A stretch of 64,000 nt of DNA, from NCBI RefSeq assembly GCF_001422205.1, contig NZ_LMMJ01000008.1, positions 486,915 through 550,914 of the forward strand, in the 5' to 3' direction. Position 1 is the first letter of the stretch, and every line of letters starts with the position of its first letter. Below the pieces are notes generated by a model. It was not told the origin of the DNA and searched no databases. It was given only the letters and a program-made list of their open reading frames with translations. Origin of the DNA: Curtobacterium sp. Leaf261. GTDB taxonomy: Bacteria > Actinomycetota > Actinomycetes > Actinomycetales > Microbacteriaceae. The position numbers and the translations under genes were made by a program. Of this stretch, positions 34,808-44,751 are shown in pieces.

Positions 34808-35635
34808 TCAGAGCGCGGCGTTCCATGCGTCGAGACGCTGCCGGAGCACCGGGCCCGTGAGGTCCGTGCGGCCGATGCCGACGTAGTTCGGGGCCCAGGT
34901 CTCGACGCGGTCCTCCGCACTCGCTGCGGCCTGCACGTCCCACGCGCCGATGTCCGCGACGACCTGGCCGGTGATGCCCTCGTACTCGCGCAGCAGCAGG
35001 TCCGCGGCGGCGGGTGCACCGAGCAGCACGAGGTCCTGGCGGCACCAGGCGAGGTCGACCCCGCGGGGACCCGTGCTCGCGCTCGTCCAGTCGACGATCC
35101 CGGTGATCTCGCCACCGACCCAGAGGGCGTTCCCGCACCAGAAGTCGCGGTGGGTGAGCACCGGGGCGCTCAGGTCGAGGGCAGACCATTCGGCACGGGC
35201 GCGGCGGGCGAGCGGCCCGTCGCCGATGCGCGGCGCGGAGGGGGTCGACGGCAGGACCCCGGTGCCGACGGGAACGGCATGGACGAGTGCGAGCGCGGCC
35301 GCCATCGCGGTGGCGATCCGATCGGCGGTGAGGTCCGGCGGGGGAGCGCCCCCGGGCAGCAGCGTCGTCACGATGACCGGCTGCTCGGCACCGCCACCGG
35401 ACGCGACGACCTGCGGGACGAGGTCCCCGAGCGGCGCGATGACGGGGAACGCCGCGAGCTCGAGCCCGACGGCGTCGTCACCGGGCGGGAACCTGCGGAC
35501 CACGAGCGGACGATCGCCGTCCCGCACCACGATCGTCACCGCGTGCGTGCCACCGAGCAGCTCCCGCTCGAAGCGGACCGGACGCCCGAGCACCGTCCGG
35601 GCGGCGCGGACCAGGTCGTCGATCGCGGTGTCCAT
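34808..35635 (-). CDS. Aminoglycoside/choline phosphotransferase-family protein
   Basis: 275 residues with the APH-type kinase fold. Catalytic loop THRDFWCGNALW (Asp164, Asn169) and metal-binding GIVDW (Asp182) are intact, and the ATP-site beta strands lie in the first 60 residues. It phosphorylates a small molecule; nothing shows that it is an antibiotic-resistance enzyme, and homoserine/choline-type substrates are equally possible. ATG 35635 is six bases after CATGCT, a weak leaderless signal. Stand-alone gene. Confidence 0.85.
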   Translation of the reverse strand: MDTAIDDLVRAARTVLGRPVRFERELLGGTHAVTIVVRDGDRPLVVRRFPPGDDAVGLELAAFPVIAPLGDLVPQVVASGGGAEQPVIVTTLLPGGAPPPDLTADRIATAMAAALALVHAVPVGTGVLPSTPSAPRIGDGPLARRARAEWSALDLSAPVLTHRDFWCGNALWVGGEITGIVDWTSASTGPRGVDLAWCRQDLVLLGAPAAADLLLREYEGITGQVVADIGAWDVQAAASAEDRVETWAPNYVGIGRTDLTGPVLRQRLDAWNAAL

Positions 35636-35750
35636 GGTGCAAGCATGGCGTGCGCGGACGCCGCCGCGTGACGCACCCGCCCGCGCCGCACACCCGCCCG
35701 CGCCGCACACCCGCTCGCCGCGTGTCGGCCCGCGCCGTCTGCCCATCCGC

Positions 35751-36818
35751 CTACGCGCGGAGCGTCCCCGCACCGTCGGACGCCACGTCCTCGAGCGTCC
35801 CGTCCCTGATCGTCTCCGGCAGCTCGCCGTCGCCCCGCGGCACGAGGCTCACGTCGCCGGGCTGGGACAGCGTCAGGACGGCCTCCTCGACGTACTCGCT
35901 CGCCTCGAGCTGTTCCTCGACACGTCGGAGTCGCACGGCGAGTGCGTCCTCGACGTCGTTGCCCGCCATGTCGATCGCGGCGACGAGGTACACCCGCGAC
36001 GGCCCGACGAACTCCAGGTGCAGGTAGGTGACTCGCGAGACCTCCGGCTTGCCGAGGATCTCCACGAGCACGGCGTCCTCGAGTTCCGGCGAGGTGGACT
36101 CGCCGAGCAGGAACCGCCGGTTCCGGTCGATGAGGATGATCGCGACGACGCCGAGCAGCACACCGACCGCGATCGACCCGAGGGCGTCCCATATCGCCGA
36201 GCCGGTGATCTGGTGGAGGAAGAGCCCGAGGAACGCCAGGAACAACCCGACGAGCGCCGCAGCGTCCTCGGCGAACACTGCTCGGAGCGTCGGGTTGGAG
36301 GACTGCAGGACATGCCGGAGCACCGGCACGCGACGCTTCGTGGCGGCCCCGTGCGCCTGGCGGTAGGCCTGCAGGAAGCTGGTGCCCTCGAGGACTGCCG
36401 AGACCGCGAGCACGATGTACCCGATCAGGAGATCCCGCGGCGGCTCGTTCGAGCCGAGCTCGGAGATGCCGTGGTAGATCGACACGATGGCACCGGCGGT
36501 GAAGAGTCCGAACGCGGCGAACATCGACCAGATGTAGGTCTCGCGCCCGTAGCCGAGCGGGTGCGCTGCGTCCCGCTTCCGGCCGCCCCGACGCTCGGCG
36601 ATGAGCAGGAAGATCTCGTTGCCGGTGTCCGCCCAGGAGTGCGCGGCCTCGGCGACCATGGATGCGGATCCGGTGAGCAGGGACGCGATCGTCTTCGCGA
36701 CCGCGACGAGCAGGTTCGCACCGAACGCGATGACGACCGTCAGGATGGAGCTGTTGTCGGACTTGTCGGACGGGTCGGACGCACCAGGAGCGTCGGCGTC
36801 GCGGGGTTCAGCGGGCAT
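35751..36818 (-). CDS. Cation diffusion facilitator (CDF) metal transporter
   Basis: 355 residues, six membrane helices. The first metal-binding site is HSWAD (His60, Asp64) in AAHSWADTGNEIFLL, and the second half carries AEDAAALVGLFLA. The HPLGYGRETYIWSMFAAFGLF loop and the RFLLGESTSPELED C-terminal domain resemble the SLC30A9/ZnT9-like CDF branch. It should exchange Zn2+, Mn2+ or similar for protons. ATG 36818 was preferred because CAGACT lies six bases upstream. The N-terminal 20 residues are Asp/Ser-rich. Confidence 0.88.
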   Translation of the reverse strand: MPAEPRDADAPGASDPSDKSDNSSILTVVIAFGANLLVAVAKTIASLLTGSASMVAEAAHSWADTGNEIFLLIAERRGGRKRDAAHPLGYGRETYIWSMFAAFGLFTAGAIVSIYHGISELGSNEPPRDLLIGYIVLAVSAVLEGTSFLQAYRQAHGAATKRRVPVLRHVLQSSNPTLRAVFAEDAAALVGLFLAFLGLFLHQITGSAIWDALGSIAVGVLLGVVAIILIDRNRRFLLGESTSPELEDAVLVEILGKPEVSRVTYLHLEFVGPSRVYLVAAIDMAGNDVEDALAVRLRRVEEQLEASEYVEEAVLTLSQPGDVSLVPRGDGELPETIRDGTLEDVASDGAGTLRA

Positions 36819-36877
36819 GCATCCAGTCTGCGCCTCGCACGACCGCGCTGCGCACCCCGCCGATCCGGCGAGTGCCC

Positions 36878-36913
36878 CCGATCCGTCAGATGCCACCGAT
36901 CCGTCAGATGCCG
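36878..36913 (+). repeat. 18-bp direct repeat, two copies
   Basis: CCGATCCGTCAGATGCCA (36878-36895) is repeated with one change at 36896-36913, in the gap between the GtrA and CDF genes, upstream of the CDF gene on its strand. An operator pair is possible but unproven. Confidence 0.75.
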
Positions 36914-36923
36914 CGGTTCCAGC

Positions 36924-37475
36924 TCAGGGCTGCGCCGGCTCCTGCACGGGCACGGAGTCCGTCCCGGTGTAGGCCGCCTGCTCGACGGCCTCGGGGGAGC
37001 CCTTGCGGCCCGTGCGCCCGAAGACCCACCACTCCATGGCGACGTACCGGAAACCCATCGCGATGATGGTGCCGATGATCGGTCCGGAGATGAAGTCGGC
37101 GATCTCCTGCGTGGAGACGCTCACGTTCGGCGTACCGAGGTGGAACACGTAGCGCGACACCCAGTACGGCGCGGAGTTCAGGACGATGCCGATCCCGCTG
37201 ACGATCGCGAACCGGAGCATGTCCCAGTTCCAGATCCCGGCGACCTGCTGGCCGAAGGTCCACCGGCGGTTCAGGAAGTACGAGATCACCGTGGTGATCA
37301 CCGTGGCGATGAGGAACGCGATGACCGGCTTGTGGCTGAGCACCGTGAACTTCAGTGCGTAGTTGATGAGCAGTGTCAGGACGAAGCAGAGTCCGCCGAC
37401 GCCGAGGAACCGGACGAGGCTGCCGTCGCGGAGTCCCATGCCCCAGTTCCAGAGGCGTCGCACGTTTCCGATCAC
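36924..37475 (-). CDS. GtrA-family membrane protein
   Basis: 183 residues, four membrane helices in the GtrA pattern: [22 protein letters not shown], then [17 protein letters not shown] (the family's NRxWTF signature), then [18 protein letters not shown] and a last helix before [11 protein letters not shown]. Likely helps move a lipid-linked sugar across the membrane for cell-envelope glycosylation. GTG 37475 follows TATCGT (minus strand, 37488-37483) by seven bases; ATG 37440 is an alternative. Upstream on the other strand lies the ileS leader. Confidence 0.88.
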   Translation of the reverse strand: MIGNVRRLWNWGMGLRDGSLVRFLGVGGLCFVLTLLINYALKFTVLSHKPVIAFLIATVITTVISYFLNRRWTFGQQVAGIWNWDMLRFAIVSGIGIVLNSAPYWVSRYVFHLGTPNVSVSTQEIADFISGPIIGTIIAMGFRYVAMEWWVFGRTGRKGSPEAVEQAAYTGTDSVPVQEPAQP

Positions 37476-37541
37476 GTCCGAGACGATACCCGCTGCGCTC
37501 CGGAACACCCTGGCCGTCTCCCCGAAGTCCCGCGCGGACGG

Positions 37542-37547
37542 TACGAT
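37542..37547 (+). promoter_or_regulatory. Proposed -10 of the ileS leader transcript
   Basis: TACGAT lies just before the T-box start. The -35 is not clear. Confidence 0.4.
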
Positions 37548-37554
37548 GATCCGT

Positions 37555-37797
37555 ACAGGCATCGATCCGGCATCACCGGGGAGCCTTCGGAAGAACCCCC
37601 GGTGCGCGCGGACGCAGGCCGTGTGCGGCGGGGCAGTAGAACCGAACGGGTCGGGTCCGTCACAACCTGAGCAACGAGCGGCGATCCGCGCGACGGGAGC
37701 AGTGCCTCCAGTCCGGTGGTCGCAAGCGAGGTGGTACCGCGTCGGCCGAACGGCCGCCGTCCTCGTCAACGATCATCCGACCGTCGAGGAGCACCGA
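37555..37797 (+). promoter_or_regulatory. T-box riboswitch of ileS (ultrashort Stem I, Ile specifier)
   Basis: The T-box core GAGGTGGTACCGCG is at 37728-37741. A very short Stem I, CCGG-CATCA-CCGG (37567-37579), presents the Ile codon ATC at 37572-37574, followed by GGAGCCTTCGGAAGAAC, as in actinobacterial ileS T-boxes. Uncharged tRNA-Ile would be read at the specifier and at the T-box bulge. The ileS Shine-Dalgarno (GAGGAG, ~37785-37790) can pair with CCTC at 37761-37764, and there is no U-run terminator, so control is probably translational. It contains one copy of the dispersed 14-bp word (37702-37715). Confidence 0.85.
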
Positions 37798-40700
37798 ATG
37801 CCCTACCCCCGCACCAGCGCCAGCACGCAGACCGGTTCCGCACCCGTCGGCGGTGTCAGCCCGTCGCCGTCGTTCCCGGACGTCGAGCAGGGCATCCTGG
37901 CCTTCTGGAAGCGCGACGACACCTTCCAGGCGTCGATCGAGGCACGACAGGGGTGCGACGAGTGGGTGTTCTACGACGGCCCGCCGTTCGCGAACGGGCT
38001 CCCGCACTACGGGCACCTGCTGACCGGCTACGCCAAGGACGTCTTCCCGCGGTTCCAGACGATGCGCGGCAAGCAGGTCCACCGCCGGTTCGGCTGGGAC
38101 ACCCACGGACTTCCCGCCGAGCTCGAGGCGATGCGTCAGCTCGGCATCACCGAGAAGCACGAGATCGACGACATGGGGATCGACGTGTTCAACGCGGCGG
38201 CCCGGAAGTCCGTCCTGCAGTACACCGACGACTGGCAGCAGTACGTCACGCGCCAGGCGCGGTGGGTCGACTTCGACAACGGGTACAAGACGCTCGACAC
38301 CACCTTCATGGAGAGCGTGCTGTGGGCGTTCGGGCAGCTCTGGGACAAGGGCCTCGCGTACGAGGGCTTCCGGGTCCTGCCGTACTGCTGGAACGACCAG
38401 ACGCCGCTGTCGAACCACGAGCTGCGGATGGACGACGACGTCTACAAGACGCGTCAGGACCAGTCGGTCACGGTGGCGTTCCCGTTCACCGGACCGCGGG
38501 CCGTCGAACTGGGTCTCGACGGTGTGCGGGCGCTCGCCTGGACGACGACCCCGTGGACGCTCCCGACGAACGTCGCGCTGGCCGTCGGTCCGTCGATCGC
38601 CTACGCCGTGGTGCCCGCCGGTCCGGCGGGTGGTGCGGACACGCGGCCGGGAGGAACGGCTGACGACCTTCGCGCCGGCTCGGGTCCCGCAGACGAACCG
38701 GTCTCCTACCTGCTCGCCGCCGACACGGTCGCGGCGCACGCCAAGGACCTCGGGTACGACTCCGCCGAGGACGCCGTCGCCGCGGTGACCCGCACGGTCG
38801 TGGGCGCCGAGCTCGACGGTGTCCGCTACGAGCCGCTGTTCGACTTCTACACGGACACCGAGGCGTGGGGCACCGAGAACGCCTGGCAGGTCCTGGTCGC
38901 GGAGTACGTCGCCACGGGCGAGGGCACCGGCGTCGTCCACCAGGCGCCCGCGTACGGCGAGGAGGACCAGCAGGTCTGCGCCGCGGCCGGCATCCCGGTG
39001 ATCCTGTCCGTCGACGATGGCGGACGGTTCCTGCCGCAGGTCGACATCGTCGCCGGGCAGCTCTGGTCGGATGCGAACAAGCCCCTCACCGCCGCTGTCC
39101 GGGCGGCGGGGCGTCTGCTCCGCCAGGCGTCGTACGAGCACAGCTACCCGCACTGCTGGCGCTGCCGGAACCCGCTCATCTACAAGGCGGTCTCGAGCTG
39201 GTTCATCAGGGTCACCGCGATCCGCGACCGGATGGGTGCGCTGAACGAGCAGATCAACTGGGTCCCGGAGAACGTCAAGGACGGGCAGTTCGGCAAGTGG
39301 GTCGCCGGTGCGCGCGACTGGTCGATCTCGCGGAACCGGTACTGGGGCTCGCCGATCCCGGTCTGGAAGAGCGACGACCCGGAGTACCCGCGCACCGACG
39401 TCTACGGGTCCCTCGCCGACCTCGAGCGCGACTTCGGGCGGCTCCCGCTGAACGAGGCGGGCGAGCCGGACCTGCACCGGCCGTACATCGACGACCTCAC
39501 GCGGCCGAACCCGGACGACCCCACCGGCCGGTCCACGATGCGCCGGATCACCGACGTGTTCGACGTCTGGTTCGACTCCGGGTCGATGCCGTACGCCCAG
39601 GTGCACTACCCGTTCGAGAACCGGGAGTGGTTCGACACGCACAACCCGGCGGACTTCATCGTCGAGTACATCGGGCAGGCGCGTGGCTGGTTCTACGTCA
39701 TGCACGTGCTCGCCACGGCGCTGTTCGATCGACCCGCTTTCTCGAACGTCGTCAGCCACGGCATCGTGCTCGGCTCCGACGGCCAGAAGATGTCCAAGTC
39801 GCTCCGGAACTACCCGGACGTCAACGAGGTGTTCGACCGCGACGGCGCCGACGCCATGCGCTGGTTCCTCATGTCGTCGTCGGTGATCCGCGGTGGGAAC
39901 CTGGTCGTGACCGAGGAGGGCATCCGGCAGGGTGTCCGCGAGTTCCTGCTGCCGCTCTGGAGCACCTACTACTTCTTCACCCTGTACGCGAACGCCTCGG
40001 GCGACTCCGGGTACGAGGCGTCGTGGCGGACCGACTCGACCGACGTGCTCGACCGGTACCTGCTCGCCAAGACCCATGCGCTCGTCGTCGACGTCACGGC
40101 GCACCTCGAGGCGCTCGACACCCCGCTCGCGGCGAACGCGGTCCGCGACTTCGCCGACGTGCTGACGAACTGGTACGTCCGGCGTTCCCGCGACCGGTTC
40201 TGGGCCGGCGCAGGGTCGTCCGAGGCCGCCCGCGACGCCTTCGACACGCTGTACACCGTCCTCGAGACGCTGACGCGTGTCGCCGCCCCGCTCGCCCCGC
40301 TCGTGACCGAGGAGGTCTGGAGGGGCCTGACCGGCGGCCGGAGCGTGCACCTCGAGGACTTCCCGTCCGCCGACGCGTTCCCCGACGACGACGCCCTCGT
40401 CGCCGCGATGGACCGCGTCCGCGACGTCGCCTCGAAGGGCCTCGCACTGCGGAAGGCGACCGGGAACCGCGTCCGCCTGCCCCTCGCGACGATCACCGTC
40501 GTGACCGACGACGCCCGGGAGCTGTCGCGGTTCGCCGACATCCTCCGTGACGAGCTCAACGTCAAGCAGGTCGTGCTCGAGGCCCAGGACGAGGGCTCGC
40601 TCGCGGCGTACGGCATCGAGCGGAAGCTCACGGTGAACGCCCGCGTCGCCGGTCCCCGCATCGGCAAGGCCGTCCAGCAGGTGATCCCGGCCGCCAAGCG

Positions 40701-41133
40701 CGGCGAGTGGACCGCGGCCGACGACGGCGTGACGGTGGGCGGCGTCGACCTCGTCGCGGGGGAGTTCTCCCTCGACCTGACCGTGTCCGACTCCGCGATC
40801 GCCGTGGCGTTCCTCGACGGCGGGGGCTTCACCGTGCTCGACACGACGACCACGCCGGAGCTCGAGGCGGAGGGGCTGGCACGCGACGTCGTCCGAGCCG
40901 TCCAGCAGGCCCGGAAGGACGCGGGCCTCGACGTCAGTGACCGCATCGACCTGCGCCTCGAGGCCGATCCCGCCGCGGAAGGCGCGATCGGGGAGCACCA
41001 TGAACTCATCGCCTCGGAGACGCTCAGCACCGCGCTGGAGACCGTCCCCGCAGCACTCACGAAGGAGACCCCGGGAGCGATCGGCGTCGGCGACGGCGCG
41101 TTCGTCCGGGTGGAGGTGACCCGCATTGGCTGA
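37798..41133 (+). CDS. ileS: Isoleucyl-tRNA synthetase
   Basis: 1111 residues, class Ia synthetase charging tRNA-Ile. The HIGH-equivalent is [12 protein letters not shown] near residue 70, the editing domain is in the middle ([17 protein letters not shown]), and KMSKS is [10 protein letters not shown] near 661. The anticodon domain and a ~200-residue C-terminal extension without zinc cysteines fit the eukaryote-like IleRS2 type common in actinobacteria. ATG 37798 is set by the T-box leader and its Shine-Dalgarno. The stop overlaps the folC start by eight bases. Confidence 0.96.
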   Translation: MPYPRTSASTQTGSAPVGGVSPSPSFPDVEQGILAFWKRDDTFQASIEARQGCDEWVFYDGPPFANGLPHYGHLLTGYAKDVFPRFQTMRGKQVHRRFGWDTHGLPAELEAMRQLGITEKHEIDDMGIDVFNAAARKSVLQYTDDWQQYVTRQARWVDFDNGYKTLDTTFMESVLWAFGQLWDKGLAYEGFRVLPYCWNDQTPLSNHELRMDDDVYKTRQDQSVTVAFPFTGPRAVELGLDGVRALAWTTTPWTLPTNVALAVGPSIAYAVVPAGPAGGADTRPGGTADDLRAGSGPADEPVSYLLAADTVAAHAKDLGYDSAEDAVAAVTRTVVGAELDGVRYEPLFDFYTDTEAWGTENAWQVLVAEYVATGEGTGVVHQAPAYGEEDQQVCAAAGIPVILSVDDGGRFLPQVDIVAGQLWSDANKPLTAAVRAAGRLLRQASYEHSYPHCWRCRNPLIYKAVSSWFIRVTAIRDRMGALNEQINWVPENVKDGQFGKWVAGARDWSISRNRYWGSPIPVWKSDDPEYPRTDVYGSLADLERDFGRLPLNEAGEPDLHRPYIDDLTRPNPDDPTGRSTMRRITDVFDVWFDSGSMPYAQVHYPFENREWFDTHNPADFIVEYIGQARGWFYVMHVLATALFDRPAFSNVVSHGIVLGSDGQKMSKSLRNYPDVNEVFDRDGADAMRWFLMSSSVIRGGNLVVTEEGIRQGVREFLLPLWSTYYFFTLYANASGDSGYEASWRTDSTDVLDRYLLAKTHALVVDVTAHLEALDTPLAANAVRDFADVLTNWYVRRSRDRFWAGAGSSEAARDAFDTLYTVLETLTRVAAPLAPLVTEEVWRGLTGGRSVHLEDFPSADAFPDDDALVAAMDRVRDVASKGLALRKATGNRVRLPLATITVVTDDARELSRFADILRDELNVKQVVLEAQDEGSLAAYGIERKLTVNARVAGPRIGKAVQQVIPAAKRGEWTAADDGVTVGGVDLVAGEFSLDLTVSDSAIAVAFLDGGGFTVLDTTTTPELEAEGLARDVVRAVQQARKDAGLDVSDRIDLRLEADPAAEGAIGEHHELIASETLSTALETVPAALTKETPGAIGVGDGAFVRVEVTRIG

Positions 41134-42589
41134 GATCGGCAACGGACCGACCCCGAACGAGCCCACACCGTACGGCGCGGAGACCGACGAGGTCGCCAGG
41201 GTCGAGGCGGAGCTCTACGCCCGCATCGGCGAGCAGGCACCGGAGCGGCGGCTGACGGCGACGCGCCGGGCGGCGGAACTGCTCGGCGACCCGCACCTGG
41301 CATACCCCGTGATCCACATCACCGGGACGAACGGCAAGACGTCGACGGCCAGGATGATCGAGAGCATCGTCCGCGCGCACGGACTCCGCACCGGGCTGAT
41401 GACGAGCCCGCACCTCGTGTCCATCCGGGAGCGGATCGTCATCGACGGCGAGCCGATCCGCCCGGACGCGTTCGTGGAGAACTGGCGGGACATCCAGCCG
41501 TACCTCGCGATGACCGACAAGGAGTTCACCGACCGCGGTGAGCAGCCGCTGACGTTCTTCGAAGCGCTCACGGTCCTCGCGCTCGCCTGCTTCGCGGACG
41601 CCCCGGTCGACGTCGCCGTGATCGAGGTCGGCATGGGCGGGGAGTGGGACTCCACGAACATCGTCGACGGGCAGGTCGCGGTGTTCGCCCCGATCGCCAT
41701 CGACCACGCCAAGCAGCTCGGGAACACCGTCGCCGAGATCGCCCGCACCAAGGCCGGCATCATCAAGCCGTCCGCGGCCGTGGTGAGTGCCGCGCAGGTG
41801 CCGGACGCCCTCGCCGAGCTGACCCGAGCGGCCGAGCTCATGGAGGCGTCGCTCGCCGTCGAGGGTGCCGAGGACCAGCCGGGGTTCCGCCTGGTGTCGA
41901 ACGTCCCGGCGGTCGGCGGACAGCTCGTGACGGTGCAGGGCGTCGCCGGACGCTACGAGGACCTGTTCGTGCCGCTGTTCGGCGCACACCAGGCCCGGAA
42001 CGCCGCCCTCGCGATCGCCGCCGTCGAGTCCTTCCTCGGCCGCGGATCGCAGCCCCTCGACGTCGACGTCCTGTCCGAGGGCCTCGCGGCCGCGACCTCG
42101 CCGGGGCGCCTGCAGCCGATCGCGACCGGTCCGACCGTCGTGGTGGACGCGGCGCACAACCCGCACGGTGCGAAGGCCCTCGCCGAGGCACTCCCGATCG
42201 CGTTCCCGTCGGCCCACGTCGTCGCCGTGGTCGGGATCCTCGAGGGCAAGGACGCGCGCGGTGTCATCCGCGCGCTCGCGCCCGTCGTCGAGACCTTCGT
42301 GGTGACGACCCCGCCGGGAGACCGGGCATTGGACGCCGACGCCTTCGCGACGATCGTCGTGGACGAGGTCGGCGCGGACCGGGTGGTCGTCGAGCCCGAG
42401 GTCGCCGCGGCCCTGGCCGAGGCGCGCACGATCGCGGAGGACGCCGACGCCGACGCCGCAGCGACCGACGGCGACGGCGATGCCGCAGCGCCGGAGCGTG
42501 CCACGCCGGCCATGGTGCTCGTCGCCGGGTCGATCGTGCTCATCGGGCAGGTCATGGACCTGGTGCATGCCGAGGGCGGGTCGAAGTGA
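41126..42589 (+). CDS. folC: Folylpolyglutamate/dihydrofolate synthase
   Basis: 487 residues, Mur-ligase-like ATP enzyme that adds glutamate to folates. The P-loop is [17 protein letters not shown] near residue 66. The omega loop and the second-domain [16 protein letters not shown] are clear. The region before the last strand has a low-complexity Asp/Ala insertion ([17 protein letters not shown]). The start is TTG 41126, with GGAGG nine bases upstream and inside the end of ileS, so translation is coupled. Order ileS-folC-DUF4233-ndk is typical of actinobacteria. Confidence 0.94.
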   Translation: MAEIGNGPTPNEPTPYGAETDEVARVEAELYARIGEQAPERRLTATRRAAELLGDPHLAYPVIHITGTNGKTSTARMIESIVRAHGLRTGLMTSPHLVSIRERIVIDGEPIRPDAFVENWRDIQPYLAMTDKEFTDRGEQPLTFFEALTVLALACFADAPVDVAVIEVGMGGEWDSTNIVDGQVAVFAPIAIDHAKQLGNTVAEIARTKAGIIKPSAAVVSAAQVPDALAELTRAAELMEASLAVEGAEDQPGFRLVSNVPAVGGQLVTVQGVAGRYEDLFVPLFGAHQARNAALAIAAVESFLGRGSQPLDVDVLSEGLAAATSPGRLQPIATGPTVVVDAAHNPHGAKALAEALPIAFPSAHVVAVVGILEGKDARGVIRALAPVVETFVVTTPPGDRALDADAFATIVVDEVGADRVVVEPEVAAALAEARTIAEDADADAAATDGDGDAAAPERATPAMVLVAGSIVLIGQVMDLVHAEGGSK

Positions 42590-43074
42590 CGGACGCGAGC
42601 CGTGCCTCCAGTCCGGATCCTGACCGGGTCGACGGACCGGCGGCCGACGGGTCGGACGGTGCGCTCCCGCCGCTCCCGCGCGGCATGCGCTACAAGAAGC
42701 CACGCCGTCCCCGTGGTGCCCGGGAGAGCCTGCTCTCGATCGTCCTGATCCTCGAGGCGGTGATGTTCTTCTTCCCGACCCTCGTGGTGTTCGGCAAGCA
42801 CGAGATCCCCACCGGGTGGGCGATCGGCGGGGGTCTCGGGTTCATGGTGCTGCTCGCGCTGGCGTCGCGGATGACCAGCACGGCGCCCGGTGTATGGTTC
42901 GGGTGGCTGCTGCAGGCGGCCATCCTCGCCACCGGGTTCGTCGAGCGGTTCATGTTCGTCGTCGGCGTGCTGTTCGTCGCGATGTGGGTCTACTGCTTCG
43001 TCAAGGGCGGGCAGCTCGACCGACAGAACGCCGCCGCCCGTGCCGCGTGGGAAGCCGAGAACGGCGCCGGGTGA
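42586..43074 (+). CDS. DUF4233-domain membrane protein
   Basis: 162 residues. A ~45-residue hydrophilic start leads to RESLLSIVLILEAVMFFFPTLVVFG and four membrane helices; the GxxxG-rich FVERFMFVVGVLFVAMWVYCFVKGGQLD is typical of DUF4233, nearly always encoded between folC and ndk in actinobacteria. Function unknown. GTG 42586 overlaps the folC stop. Codons near the start include a copy of the 14-bp word (42602-42615, read as RASSP). Confidence 0.9.
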   Translation: MTDASRASSPDPDRVDGPAADGSDGALPPLPRGMRYKKPRRPRGARESLLSIVLILEAVMFFFPTLVVFGKHEIPTGWAIGGGLGFMVLLALASRMTSTAPGVWFGWLLQAAILATGFVERFMFVVGVLFVAMWVYCFVKGGQLDRQNAAARAAWEAENGAG

Positions 43075-43134
43075 CCGCGCGCCGCTCGCCTGCGGCCACA
43101 AGACCACATCCACCCCGAACCAAGGGAGACCTGC

Positions 43135-43554
43135 GTGTCCGACCTCGAAGAGACCCTCGTCCTCGTCAAGCCCGACGGCGTCGCCCGCCGGCTCACGGGG
43201 GAGATCCTCCGCCGCATCGAGGCGAAGGGCTACGAGATCGTCGATCTCAGGATGCTCACCGCCGACCGCGACCTGCTGAGCGCGCACTACGAGGAGCACC
43301 AGGGCAAGCCGTTCTTCGAGCCGCTGGTCGCGTTCATGGAGTCCGGGCCCGTCGTGGCCGTCCGGGTCGCGGGCAACGCCGCCATCGCGGGGTTCCGCTC
43401 GCTCGCCGGCACCACCGATCCGACGTCGGCCGCCCCGGGGACGATCCGTGGGGACCTCGGTCGCGACTGGGGCCTCAAGGTGCAGCAGAACCTCGTGCAC
43501 GGGAGCGACTCGGTGGAGTCCGCGCAGCGCGAGCTCGCCCTCTGGTTCGCCTGA
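43135..43554 (+). CDS. ndk: Nucleoside diphosphate kinase
   Basis: 139 residues, matching the family. Catalytic His122 lies in NLVHGSDSVESAQREL, with the LVKPDGVARR start and the AGNAAIAGFRSLAGTTDPTSAAPGTIRGD loop. It balances NTP pools by phosphate transfer. GTG 43135 follows a GGGAGA Shine-Dalgarno. Last gene of the ileS cluster; a 54-bp palindrome follows before the convergent DsbA-like gene. Confidence 0.97.
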   Translation: MSDLEETLVLVKPDGVARRLTGEILRRIEAKGYEIVDLRMLTADRDLLSAHYEEHQGKPFFEPLVAFMESGPVVAVRVAGNAAIAGFRSLAGTTDPTSAAPGTIRGDLGRDWGLKVQQNLVHGSDSVESAQRELALWFA

Positions 43555-43620
43555 CGCCGGGCGCGTGACGCGAAGCGCCGGCCGCGGCGCGCCGCTCGCG
43601 CCGCTCGCGCCGCGCCGCGT

Positions 43621-43674
43621 GAGAAGTGCCTATCTGTCGTCGGACATCTCCGACTCGACAGATGGGCACTTCTC
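43621..43674. repeat. 54-bp palindromic repeat, copy 3
   Basis: Left arm GAGAAGTGCCTATCTGTCG, 16-base centre with TCGGA/TCCGA pairing, right arm CGACAGATGGGCACTTCTC followed by ACGCGG as in copy 2. It lies between the convergent ndk and DsbA-like genes. The arms pair almost fully, with one G-T position. Confidence 0.9.
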
Positions 43675-43726
43675 ACGCGGGGGCGGGAGCCAGGGCCCGA
43701 GCCAGGGCCCGAGCCAGGGCCCCGCG

Positions 43727-44626
43727 TCAGCCGGCGGAGGGCGACGGCGTCGTCGTCGCACCGCCGAGCGACGCCTCCGCCGCCTGCTCCACGAAGGACG
43801 CGAACGCGGTGGCGTCCGTCAGCGATCCGGTGTACTGCTTGCCGTCCACGAGCACGAGCGGGGTGCCCGTGAGCTTCTTGACCGTCGAGTTCGGGATCTT
43901 CTGGGTCAGGGCACGGTTCGTCGCGTCGGCGACCCATCCCGTGAACGTGCCGTCGGTGATGCAGCTCGGGATGTTCGCGTTCGTCGCGCCGGCCTTCTGG
44001 ACGAGGGACACGATCTGCGCGTTCGTCAGGCCCCGTGTGCCCTCGCTCGGCTGCTTGGCGTAGAAGGCGGTGTTGACGTCGAGGAACTCGTCCGGCTGGT
44101 AGTTCGCGACGCATGCGGCGGCGTTCGCGGACCGGGTGGAGTACTTCGACCCGAGCGAGGACGCATCGAGCAGGTTGAACGGGTGCAGCTCGAGGGTCGC
44201 GGAGCCCGCGGTGACCCACTGCTTGATCTGCGTCATGTTCGAGGTCTCGAACTGGTTGCAGTACGGGCAGAGGTAGTCCTCGTACACGACGATGTTCACG
44301 GTGTCCGCATGTGCGGCGGTGCTGGTGGCCGTCGGCTCTCCGTCGGCCTTCACCGCGGCGGTCTCGACGGCGCTGATCGACGATCCGTTGCCCTGGAGCA
44401 GGATGCCGTCGCTGGCCATGTTCTTCGGACCGGGGCCGGCCGGCTGCACCGAGTTCACGACGACGAGCGTCACGATCGCGGCAGCCGCGAGGACCGCGAT
44501 GCCGATCCCGCCCTGCAGGAACCAGCGGTTGCGCCGCTTGCGCTGCTGCTCCTTCTCGCGGGTGGCTCGTGCGCGCTCTCGCGCGGCGTCGCGCCGCGCC
44601 TTCCGGGAACCCTCGTCGCTGCTCAT
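43727..44626 (-). CDS. DsbA-like membrane-anchored thiol-disulfide oxidoreductase
   Basis: 299 residues. A highly basic N-terminus (ARRDAARERARATREKEQQRKRR) leads to one membrane helix at about 35-60. The extracytoplasmic thioredoxin-fold domain has active site CPYC (Cys120, Cys123) in YEDYLCPYCNQFE and cis-Pro region TGTPLVLVDG. It would oxidise cysteines in exported proteins, recycled by the VKOR protein encoded next. ATG 44626 follows TACGGT by seven bases. Confidence 0.92.
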   Translation of the reverse strand: MSSDEGSRKARRDAARERARATREKEQQRKRRNRWFLQGGIGIAVLAAAAIVTLVVVNSVQPAGPGPKNMASDGILLQGNGSSISAVETAAVKADGEPTATSTAAHADTVNIVVYEDYLCPYCNQFETSNMTQIKQWVTAGSATLELHPFNLLDASSLGSKYSTRSANAAACVANYQPDEFLDVNTAFYAKQPSEGTRGLTNAQIVSLVQKAGATNANIPSCITDGTFTGWVADATNRALTQKIPNSTVKKLTGTPLVLVDGKQYTGSLTDATAFASFVEQAAEASLGGATTTPSPSAG

Positions 44627-44751
44627 CGGGTCAACCGTAACCGCCCGATCCGGCCTGGAGGCGCGGCCTGGCTGACAAGATCCACAGAAGTTGGTGACGT
44701 GTCACTGGGCGATCAGCGGTCAGGACACCCGGCTCGGGAGCGGGGGTCGGC

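Noticed and set aside
34590..34886. A frame through the hexamer tract reading DPDADPD repeats
   Set aside because: Translation of a 6-bp repeat gives a repetitive frame in every phase; there is no start signal or domain.
34808..35635. Antibiotic-resistance aminoglycoside kinase
   Set aside because: The fold and catalytic loop are present, but nothing specific to aminoglycoside enzymes is visible, so only the broad family name is given.
37660..41166. A 1168-residue open frame on the minus strand across ileS
   Set aside because: High GC3 leaves antisense frames open. The plus frame is an intact IleRS with all motifs, while the minus translation is Arg/Asp/Val-rich without any domain.
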